From Saprospiraceae bacterium (GTDB lineage: Bacteria; Bacteroidota; Bacteroidia; Chitinophagales; Saprospiraceae), in assembly GCA_020628475.1 (NCBI GenBank), contig JAHDFB010000002.1:21483-85482 (forward strand): a stretch of 64,000 nucleotides of DNA. The letters are read 5' to 3'. Positions within the stretch are counted from its first letter, which is position 1, and each line of letters begins with the position of its first letter. Position numbers and translations under genes: made by a program. The notes under the pieces are model-generated. The model was not told the origin of the DNA and did no database searches. It worked only from the letters and a program-made list of their open reading frames with translations. Below, in pieces: positions 10,801 through 18,183 of the stretch.

Positions 10801-10927
10801 TTCGGGTAACAACTTAGTTACACTGACTAATTACAGCGGCTTTGACCCAGAGGTACTCAATGGTGTGGATAGAGGTCTATATCCTCAACCACGTTTTTAT
10901 TTAGTTGGAGTCAACGCAAGCTTTTAA
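7856..10927 (+). CDS. SusC/RagA family TonB-linked outer membrane protein
   Basis: Carboxypeptidase-like N-terminal domain, EEVIVVGYGTQKKQVVTGAIS TonB box/plug, RGTTNINGGDPLYVVDGVP, C-terminal barrel ending in F. Confidence 0.96.
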   Translation: MMKKRLCLIFCVWLMCLYASAQVSVSGTVLDSDKFPLVGVTILEANTTNGAVTDIDGNFQLTVADENAELEFSYLGYAKQMIRVGSQSVFNIEMLTDTEQLEEVIVVGYGTQKKQVVTGAISKVSAASIEDMPVMRIESTLQGRTSGVRVTMGSGQPGDGGQVRIRGTTNINGGDPLYVVDGVPIGGGIDFLNQSDIESIEVLKDASAAIYGARSSGGVILVTTKKGTKDQMTVNYHGYVGTQSPWKKLSLLNGTEYATLMNESSVAAGGEILFEDPQSYGEGTDWQSAVFRENAPIQSHELNFSAGGEKSSYYASFGYFDQEGIVSDGNSNFERFTARFNSNHEVNDRIRFGNTLAYTNIQSQGVATNTEFGSPLSRAINLDPLTPVLETRPEVLESSVFQNFAVVTNPEGIPYGISNNVTSEILNPLAALAVQQGGGYSHKIVGRIFGELDLLKDLSFRSSYGADLAFWGGEGFSPIYYLNAANRNDFTRYNRNQNRGLYWIIENTLKYSKVFGNHDVQILAGTVAENNAGQGISGNVNNLPITSIDEASLGFPVAPEDQTFGGYEYQSRTASYLSRINYNYKQKYLLTALMRVDGSSRFGPNNKFGFFPAVSVGWVISEENFFQNNPYINFLKLRGSWGINGSDNIGDFRYVSTVGGGRSYVFGLNDELSNGVSPNAISNPDLRWESTYQTNFGFDAKLFRGLEATFDIYQKRTEDMLLGIAVPGFVGNAGPIGNIATMTNQGLELELSYKNRIGNLVYDVSANAAYNENEVTFLGDDKTFLPGQGFSPQNLEITRITEGLPIGYLFGFKTDGIFQNQAEIDAYTGLDGALLQPDASPGDFRFVDHNGDGILDNDDRTMIGDPTPKWTYGTNLSLEYKGFDLVLFGQGVHGVDVFKATRRFDLQMANMTGDALGRWTGEGSTNEYPRLVMNDPNKNFSRSSDFYVEDASFFRIRNLQIGYNLPSSVLNAIKLRDVRVYVSGNNLVTLTNYSGFDPEVLNGVDRGLYPQPRFYLVGVNASF

Positions 10928-10950
10928 CCGAACCCTTTAAAACGATTAAA

Positions 10951-12462
10951 ATGAAAATATTACATACAACAACATACTTCGCTGTGATCGCCTTATTTTT
11001 CCTTTCGGCCTGTACAGCGGATTGGCTAGAACTTAAGCCCCAAGGTCAAAAATTAGAAGTGAATTTCTACACGTCTGAAGAAGAAATATTAGAAGGTTTA
11101 GTGGCAGCTTATGACGTTCTTGCTTGGGGCGGCACCAATGGGTGGACCATGAAACTCGGCCTTTTAAATGCCGCTTCTGATGACACTTTTGCTGGGGGAA
11201 GCGATGCTTCGGATCAACCAAGCTGGGTAGCGTGGGATGAATTCAATCTTGATCCTTTTTTAGGCCCTCAACTCGGATTTTGGAACAAAGGTTATACCGG
11301 TGTTTATCGAGCCAGCTTAGTCATTGACAAGGCAAACGAATTAGAAGATATAACCCCAGAATTTCAAGCCAGAGTGATTGCAGAAGCAAAATTTTTACGT
11401 GCCTATTTCTATTTTGACTTAATTCGTTTATTTGGTAACATCCCAAAAATAGACAAAGTACTTTCTGCGGATGAGTTTGACCAAGTCGTACAAGCTCCGG
11501 CCTCTGAAATTTATGCCTTCATTGAGCAGGATTTAAGAGATGCTAAAAACACCTTTGAATTGCCTATTACGGTATCATCGGATGAATTGGGCCGAATTAC
11601 TCAAGGCGCAGTAACCGCATTACTAGGAAAGGTCATATTGTACCAAAATGAAGCCTCTAGAATGCAAGAGGCTGCCGATCTTTTCGAAGAAGTCATCAAT
11701 TCTGGCAATTACGATTTAGAGGTAAATTTTGGAGACATCTTCAGTAACTCCAATGAATATGGTATCGAATCGGTTTTTGAAATATCGCACTCAGGTGCCG
11801 CTCGAGCTGGATGGGATCGTTTTAGCAATGGTTCTGAAGGTAACTATAATGTTCAATTTTTTGGTATGCGAGATTTTGTGGGGCCAGATTATGCTGCTGG
11901 ATGGAGTTTTTGCCCGGTAACACAAAAATTAGCGGATAAAATGGCCAATGACCCTAGATTAGAACATACCATAATCAATGGTGAACATTTAAAACTATTG
12001 GGAGCTTCCTATACAGAAGGCTATCAAAACACCAACCTTTTTATTAAAAAGTATGCTGGCTTGGCCGATGAAGTCGCTTCTGATGGTGAACCAGCCTTGA
12101 ATTGGAGCAAAAACATTCGAGATATTCGATTTGCCGATGTCTTACTAATGGCTGCTGAAGCCAGAGCCAGAAATGGTCAAGACGCCGAAGCTCGAACACA
12201 TTTAAATCGAGTGCGTCAACGAGTATCTTTACAGCCAGTACAAGGAGCCAGTGGAGATGCATTGCTTAATTTTATTTACAATGAACGTCAACTTGAACTA
12301 GCAACAGAAGGTCATCGATTTTTTGATTTAGTCCGTACAGGAAGGGCAGCAGTGGAATTAGCAGATCAAGGATTTATTGAAGGCATTCATGAAGTTTTAC
12401 CAATCCCACAATCAGAAATCGACATCACTGTAGGTCGATTTGAACAAAATAATGGTTATTAA
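10951..12462 (+). CDS. SusD/RagB family nutrient-binding outer membrane lipoprotein
   Basis: FLSACTADWLELKPQG lipobox; AEAKFLRAYFYFDLIRLFGNIP; DIRFADVLLMAAEARAR; NERQLELATEGHRFFDLVRTG. Confidence 0.95.
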   Translation: MKILHTTTYFAVIALFFLSACTADWLELKPQGQKLEVNFYTSEEEILEGLVAAYDVLAWGGTNGWTMKLGLLNAASDDTFAGGSDASDQPSWVAWDEFNLDPFLGPQLGFWNKGYTGVYRASLVIDKANELEDITPEFQARVIAEAKFLRAYFYFDLIRLFGNIPKIDKVLSADEFDQVVQAPASEIYAFIEQDLRDAKNTFELPITVSSDELGRITQGAVTALLGKVILYQNEASRMQEAADLFEEVINSGNYDLEVNFGDIFSNSNEYGIESVFEISHSGAARAGWDRFSNGSEGNYNVQFFGMRDFVGPDYAAGWSFCPVTQKLADKMANDPRLEHTIINGEHLKLLGASYTEGYQNTNLFIKKYAGLADEVASDGEPALNWSKNIRDIRFADVLLMAAEARARNGQDAEARTHLNRVRQRVSLQPVQGASGDALLNFIYNERQLELATEGHRFFDLVRTGRAAVELADQGFIEGIHEVLPIPQSEIDITVGRFEQNNGY

Positions 12463-12478
12463 TCTTTAAAAACGAATA

Positions 12479-13345
12479 ATGATGAAAACATATATATATA
12501 TTCTCGTAGTCGGTTTTTTTACGCTTGCGGCTTGTACACCACAAATAGATGATAAAATTGAATTAGGTAATCTTCCAACGGCTAGTTTCAACATTAATGA
12601 AGGAGCAACAGCGAATGATTTTATATTAACCAATACCTCAGAAGGAACGTTCATAACGAAATGGGCCGTAGATCAATTGGGTTCTTTTTCTGGAGATGAG
12701 GTTGAAATTAGCATTCCGTTCAAAGGGGAATACAACGTAACCATGACTGTTTTTAATGATGGTGGTCATGCCTCTTTAAGCAAGATCATCGAAGTTACCG
12801 AAGATGCTTCTGGAGGTTGTATCGGGAATATGGAATTATTAACCAATTGTGATGAAAAAACCTGGGTACTTGCACCAGAAGCTAGTGCCTTACATGTAGG
12901 TCCTAGTCTTTTTGAAACTTGGTGGGGTAACTCTGAAGATGATGTCAATGCGCGTGCCTGTCATTTCAATGATCAATATATTTTCCGAGAAAATGGCGAA
13001 TACGAATATGACAATCTAGGGGATTTTTGGGCGGATACCGATGGGAATGGAAATGTCACTCCTGCCGACCTAGGACTTCCTGTAGGATGTAATAATGCTA
13101 GCGATTGGCCAGACCAATACAAGGTCTGGGATTCTGGAAAACATAACTTTAACATTACAGAATCCAATCTAACCGTCAGTGGAACTGGTGCTTGGTTGGG
13201 TTTATATAAAGTAGGTACTTCCTCGGAAGTTTCTTCTCCCCAAGAATCCGTGAGTCTACAAATCCTAGAAATATCTGAAGATCGCATGGTCCTATATGGT
13301 GATTATGGTGGTTTGGTTTGGAGACTAACCTTTGTATCTTTATAA
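12479..13345 (+). CDS. PKD-domain lipoprotein, probable surface glycan-binding protein of the PUL
   Basis: TLAACTPQ lipobox; PTASFNINE...FILTNTSEGTFITKW PKD-like; position directly after SusD. Confidence 0.7.
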   Translation: MMKTYIYILVVGFFTLAACTPQIDDKIELGNLPTASFNINEGATANDFILTNTSEGTFITKWAVDQLGSFSGDEVEISIPFKGEYNVTMTVFNDGGHASLSKIIEVTEDASGGCIGNMELLTNCDEKTWVLAPEASALHVGPSLFETWWGNSEDDVNARACHFNDQYIFRENGEYEYDNLGDFWADTDGNGNVTPADLGLPVGCNNASDWPDQYKVWDSGKHNFNITESNLTVSGTGAWLGLYKVGTSSEVSSPQESVSLQILEISEDRMVLYGDYGGLVWRLTFVSL

Positions 13346-13353
13346 AAAACTGT

Positions 13354-14532
13354 ATGAACATGAATTACAAGGCGTATTTCGTATTTATCCTCATTCTGGT
13401 ATTTTCTTGTAAGGAGCCTCCTCCTGAACCAGTGGATTTACCTAGAATTTCCATTCAAAATGTCACTAAATTTGAAGGAGACGATAATACCGTTTTTACC
13501 TTTCAAGTGTTTCTTGATAAAGCGGGAACGGAAGAAATAACGGTCGAATTCGCCACGCAAGAAGATACAGCAGAAGAAGGATTAGACTTTATTGAGAATG
13601 CGGGAACAATCAATTTTGCCGTTGGCGAAAAAAGTAACATGATCGATGTTGAAATTGTCACGGATATCAATAAAGAATTGGACGAAGTGTTTCATGTTCA
13701 GTTATCCAATCCAACCAATGCAACCATCGCCGTTGGAAAAGCTACTGGAACCATTCGAAATGAAGATACTTTTATCGAAATTCCAGATGATGGTTATATC
13801 ACTCCTGAATCTTATGCAGGATATACCTTGGCTTGGAAGGACGAATTTGATGGAGATTGTCTTAATCCTAATGATTGGACGCATGAAATCGGAAATTCAG
13901 GTTGGGGAAATAATGAATGGCAATATTATACCAATGAAAAAGATAATTCATTCTTAAGTGATGGCAATCTGATCATTGAGGCAAGAGAAGAAAATTATAA
14001 TGGAGCCGATTATACCTCTGCAAGAATTATCACTCAGAACAAACAGTCTTTTACACATGGTCGTGTGGACATACGGGCGATTTTACCAGAAGGACAAGGT
14101 ATCTGGCCGGCATTATGGATGCTGGGCGAAAATTTCTCTTCTATAGGTTGGCCTTTCTGTGGAGAAATTGATATCATGGAATTGATCGGACACCAACCTT
14201 CAACCGTTCATGGAACCGTTCATTGGCAAGGTAATGGCGGCCATACCTTCAAAGGGGGCGATTACACACTTCCAAGCGGAGAAAAATTTTCGGACCAATA
14301 CCATGTGTTTTCCATTATTTGGGAGCCAGGGGAAATTAAATGGTTCGTTAATGATAACTTGTATTATTCCATTGACAATGCTCAGGTCGACGGTAATTAT
14401 CCATTCGACCAGGATTTCTTCTTTATCTTTAATATAGCCGTTGGTGGAAACTGGCCTGGTTACCCTGACGCGACGACTGTATTTCCGCAACGAATGACCG
14501 TAGACTACATTCGAGTATTTGATAAAAATTAA
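13354..14532 (+). CDS. Glycoside hydrolase family 16 (laminarinase-like) with N-terminal Calx-beta-like domain
   Basis: GEIDIMELIGHQPSTVHGTVHW (ExDxxE catalytic motif); Calx-beta-like DTAEEGLDFIENAGTINFAVGE; lipobox VFSCKE; start moved to ATG 13354. Confidence 0.92.
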   Translation: MNMNYKAYFVFILILVFSCKEPPPEPVDLPRISIQNVTKFEGDDNTVFTFQVFLDKAGTEEITVEFATQEDTAEEGLDFIENAGTINFAVGEKSNMIDVEIVTDINKELDEVFHVQLSNPTNATIAVGKATGTIRNEDTFIEIPDDGYITPESYAGYTLAWKDEFDGDCLNPNDWTHEIGNSGWGNNEWQYYTNEKDNSFLSDGNLIIEAREENYNGADYTSARIITQNKQSFTHGRVDIRAILPEGQGIWPALWMLGENFSSIGWPFCGEIDIMELIGHQPSTVHGTVHWQGNGGHTFKGGDYTLPSGEKFSDQYHVFSIIWEPGEIKWFVNDNLYYSIDNAQVDGNYPFDQDFFFIFNIAVGGNWPGYPDATTVFPQRMTVDYIRVFDKN

Positions 14533-14535
14533 GGC

Positions 14536-17229
14536 ATGCGTTACGTTCTGCTTATTGTTCTAGTAATCTGCATTGCTCCCCAAGCAATGGCACAATCCTA
14601 TTTAAGAGCAGAAGGAAAACAAATCGTCAATGAAAATAATGAATCCATTATTCTTAGAGGAATGGGTTTAGGTGGGTGGATGGTCCAAGAAGGCTATATG
14701 CTGCAAACTGCCGAGTTCGCCAGCCCACAACATCAAATTAAAGCAAGAATTACAGAAATTATCGGAGAAGAGGCTACGGCTGAATTTTATGATGCTTGGT
14801 TAGAAAATTACTTACAAAAAGAAGATGTCGATTCCATGAAATCTTGGGGTTTCAATTCGATCCGTCTTCCAATGCATTATAATTTATATACACTTCCTAT
14901 TGAAGAGGAGCCGATTCCCGGAAAGAATACATGGTTAGAAAAAGGATTTGAGCTAACAGATTCCCTCATAGCTTGGTGTGCCCAAAACGAGATGTATGTT
15001 ATACTCGACTTACATGCGGCACCGGGAGGCCAAGGCTATGATCAGGGAATATCTGACTATGACCCAACAAAAGATTCATTCTGGGAAAATGCAGAAAATC
15101 GAAGTAAAGCTGCAGCCCTATGGAAAAAACTCGCAGAACGGTATGTCGATGAACCATGGATTGCAGGTTACGACTTGTTAAACGAACCCAACTGGAATTT
15201 ACCAGGTGGAACCCTTCTGCGAACGGCCTACATGCAAATGACCGATAGCATACGATCCGTTGATAATAAACATATATTATTTATTGAAGGTAATTGGTTT
15301 GCAAATGATTTTACTGGGCTAACACCACCATGGGATGATAATATGGTCTATAGTCCTCATAAATACTGGTCGATTAATGACCAAGCGTCCATTCAGTGGG
15401 TACTCGACTTACGCGAAGAACAAAATGTTCCCCTTTATCTTGGCGAAAGTGGAGAAAATTCTAATCAATGGTTTCATGATGCTATCCATTTACTGGAAGA
15501 ACATGAAATTGGCTGGGCTTGGTGGCCTCTAAAAAAAGTAGAAGCCATCGCTGGTCCTCTATCTGCTTCGAAAACCTTTGGTTATGAAGCATTGCTCAAC
15601 TATTGGAAGGGTATTGGCAGCATGCCGACGGAAGAAAGCGCTAAAACAGCTCTTATGCAGCTGACTGAAAACTACAAATTACAGAACTGTACATTCGAAC
15701 CCGGCGTAATCGATGCTATGTTTCGGCAAGTTACTACGGATGAAACAAAAGCCTTTCGCGATCATACGATTCCAGGAAAAATAAATGCCGTTGATTATGA
15801 CTTAGGTAAAAATCAATTTGCTTATTCCGACGTGGATTACGCTACCTTTCATGTTTCCACCGGAAATTTTACTGCTTGGAATACAGGCTGGTCCTATCGA
15901 AACGATGGAGTGGATATCGAACCTAGTCAAGACAATCAAAATACAGCAGGTCACAATGTCGGATGGACAGACGCGGGTGAATGGTTAAAGTACTCAATAA
16001 ATGATGTTGACCCTGGGATCTACAATATTGTTTTACGATACGCTGGAGGTGATTTTGGTGGTAAAATGCATTTTGCGGCCAACGGTGTGGACATCACCAA
16101 TGCGCAATTTGTTCCTTACACCGGTGGTTATCAATCCTGGGAAGAAATGACCCTTGAAAATGTACTTGTTTATGATGATTTTGATCATATTACTTTTCAT
16201 ATCGACGGAGCAGGTTTCAATATTAGTAGCTATGAATTCATCAAAACCGGTGACATCGAAGATTCAAGTACTCAATTTATATCTGGAATTACCGAAGATA
16301 AAAACACCGTTTCACTATTTATCAACAAGAAACTGGATCCAAATTCAAGTATGGATATCAACGATTTTTCTTTATTGGTGAATAATAGTAATTACACCGT
16401 GTCGGAGGTAGAAATCGATCCTATTGATACTCGAATTATACACCTGTCTGTAGAAGAAGAAATGATCTTTACGGACATTATAAAAGCAAGTTACATTGGT
16501 ACTAGTATAAACTCGTTGGATGGTGATGCTTTAGGGGCTTTCGCCCAAAAAGATGTCAATAATACGCTTCCTTCCTTCTTTAGTATTCCCTCAAAAATAG
16601 AAGCGGAAGACTTTATTTTGGAATCGGGAATTACTTTGGAAAATACAACAGATACAGGAGGAGGACAAAACATTGGTTATCTAGATGTAGGAGATTATTG
16701 CAAATACGATGTTTTCGTGAGTTTTGATGGCATCTATGAAATCAACTATAGAAACGCTTCAGATGGTCACGTCGGAGCCTTGAAACTAGCATTACAAAAT
16801 GAAAGTGGTGAAATAATCGATATACATAGCGTTGAGTTTTCGTCTACCGGTGGCTGGCAGGCCTGGCAAGACAGTAAATTCAACGCTTTTATTCCTAAAG
16901 GACGGTATATCATGCGATTAACCATTACCAAACCACAATTCAATCTAAATTGGATGGACTTCAAACTGATATCGTCCAATCAGGATCTTGCTCTTTCAAG
17001 TGTTCGTATTTACCCGAATCCAGTTAAGGATATTTGTTTCGTCGATGATCGAAACTGTAAAGATTGTTTTGATTCATATACCATATTCTCCATGCAGGGA
17101 AAACTGGTTTCAATGGGAGCACTAAGGAATAAAAATATACAACTAAATCATCTAGATGCCGGTGTATACCTACTTCGCTTATCCGATCAAAAAGGCCGCA
17201 GTACCGTTCAAAAGATCGTCAAATGGTAA
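14536..17229 (+). CDS. Glycoside hydrolase family 5 enzyme with two CBM6-like domains and T9SS type A sorting domain
   Basis: ILRGMGLGGWM, WGFNSIRLPMHYNL, DLHAAPGGQGYD, YDLLNEPNW, YLGESGE GH5 motifs; two CBM6-like segments (WTDAGEWLKYSI, LDVGDYCKYDV); C-terminal VRIYPNPVKD...GVYLLRLSDQKGRSTVQKIVKW. Confidence 0.92.
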   Translation: MRYVLLIVLVICIAPQAMAQSYLRAEGKQIVNENNESIILRGMGLGGWMVQEGYMLQTAEFASPQHQIKARITEIIGEEATAEFYDAWLENYLQKEDVDSMKSWGFNSIRLPMHYNLYTLPIEEEPIPGKNTWLEKGFELTDSLIAWCAQNEMYVILDLHAAPGGQGYDQGISDYDPTKDSFWENAENRSKAAALWKKLAERYVDEPWIAGYDLLNEPNWNLPGGTLLRTAYMQMTDSIRSVDNKHILFIEGNWFANDFTGLTPPWDDNMVYSPHKYWSINDQASIQWVLDLREEQNVPLYLGESGENSNQWFHDAIHLLEEHEIGWAWWPLKKVEAIAGPLSASKTFGYEALLNYWKGIGSMPTEESAKTALMQLTENYKLQNCTFEPGVIDAMFRQVTTDETKAFRDHTIPGKINAVDYDLGKNQFAYSDVDYATFHVSTGNFTAWNTGWSYRNDGVDIEPSQDNQNTAGHNVGWTDAGEWLKYSINDVDPGIYNIVLRYAGGDFGGKMHFAANGVDITNAQFVPYTGGYQSWEEMTLENVLVYDDFDHITFHIDGAGFNISSYEFIKTGDIEDSSTQFISGITEDKNTVSLFINKKLDPNSSMDINDFSLLVNNSNYTVSEVEIDPIDTRIIHLSVEEEMIFTDIIKASYIGTSINSLDGDALGAFAQKDVNNTLPSFFSIPSKIEAEDFILESGITLENTTDTGGGQNIGYLDVGDYCKYDVFVSFDGIYEINYRNASDGHVGALKLALQNESGEIIDIHSVEFSSTGGWQAWQDSKFNAFIPKGRYIMRLTITKPQFNLNWMDFKLISSNQDLALSSVRIYPNPVKDICFVDDRNCKDCFDSYTIFSMQGKLVSMGALRNKNIQLNHLDAGVYLLRLSDQKGRSTVQKIVKW

Positions 17230-17243
17230 TGGCTTGGTAGTTC

Positions 17244-18095
17244 TTACTTACTACTCTTTTTTGCCAATAAATTTACCAGCATACCTACGATGATTAACAC
17301 CATTCCGATGGAAGCATACAAACTGTATTTTTCTCCAAAAATGAAGAAGCCTAATAATAAGGCATATACCAATTCCATATATTTGAATGGAGCGATGGTA
17401 TTGGTCTCTCCTTTTTGAAAAGCTACCGTCATAAAAACCTGTCCAATCAATCCACAAATGCCCATTCCAGCAATGTAGTACCAATGATTGCCTTCCGGCA
17501 TGACCCAATAAGATATAGAGCTGAGACCCATTACAATAGCGGTCACCATAAAATAGTTTATGATGGTCAACGGATGTTCTCTGGTTGCCAAGTAACGAAC
17601 CATGGTAAATACGGCACCTACTGTAATGGCCGATATAAGTACCAAGACAAATCCTAATGTACTAATGCGTAGGTCAAAGCCTTTCAGAACAAATACACCA
17701 ACGATAGCTATTAAAAATCCTAGCCATTGGATCGATTTGACTTTTTCCTGCAGAAAATATATCGCTAATATAACGCTGATAATCGGTCCGACGTATCGAA
17801 TAGATACAGCCGACCCCAATGGCATCATCTGTACAGACATAAAAAAAGTTGTTAGTGAAATCGTACCAACAACTGCTCTCAATAATAGAATTTTTCGATG
17901 TGTACCAAGCAAGGGAATCTTGCGAATCAACATATAGGGCAAAATAAAAATGAAGGTACCTATAGATCTGAAAAACACAACCTGCAGAGCAGGGTAATTC
18001 GATAATTCCTTAGCAAAGGCATTCATGCAGGCAAACGAAAACGTCGCTATTAAAATATATGCAATCGCCTTCGTATTATTGATCTTTTCCTTCAA
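17244..18095 (-). CDS. EamA/DMT family transporter
   Basis: 10-TM hydrophobic profile; PYMLIRK, SVRYVGPIISVILAIYFLQEKV. Confidence 0.85.
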   Translation of the reverse strand: MKEKINNTKAIAYILIATFSFACMNAFAKELSNYPALQVVFFRSIGTFIFILPYMLIRKIPLLGTHRKILLLRAVVGTISLTTFFMSVQMMPLGSAVSIRYVGPIISVILAIYFLQEKVKSIQWLGFLIAIVGVFVLKGFDLRISTLGFVLVLISAITVGAVFTMVRYLATREHPLTIINYFMVTAIVMGLSSISYWVMPEGNHWYYIAGMGICGLIGQVFMTVAFQKGETNTIAPFKYMELVYALLLGFFIFGEKYSLYASIGMVLIIVGMLVNLLAKKSSK

Positions 18096-18131
18096 TGTTG
18101 TTCTTTATATTGAACGATCAAAGGTAATACT

Positions 18132-18145
18132 ATTATGATCATAAT
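18132..18145. promoter_or_regulatory. Perfect 14-bp palindrome upstream of the DMT transporter gene
   Basis: ATTATGATCATAAT, 37-50 bp upstream of the ATG at 18095 (minus strand). Confidence 0.3.
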
Positions 18146-18183
18146 GATCGCATATATTACATGAATTTGTTGTACGCATTTCT

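Noticed and set aside
12973-13287. 104-aa minus-strand ORF
   Set aside because: Antisense within the PKD lipoprotein gene.
17602-17937. 111-aa plus-strand ORF
   Set aside because: Antisense within the DMT transporter.
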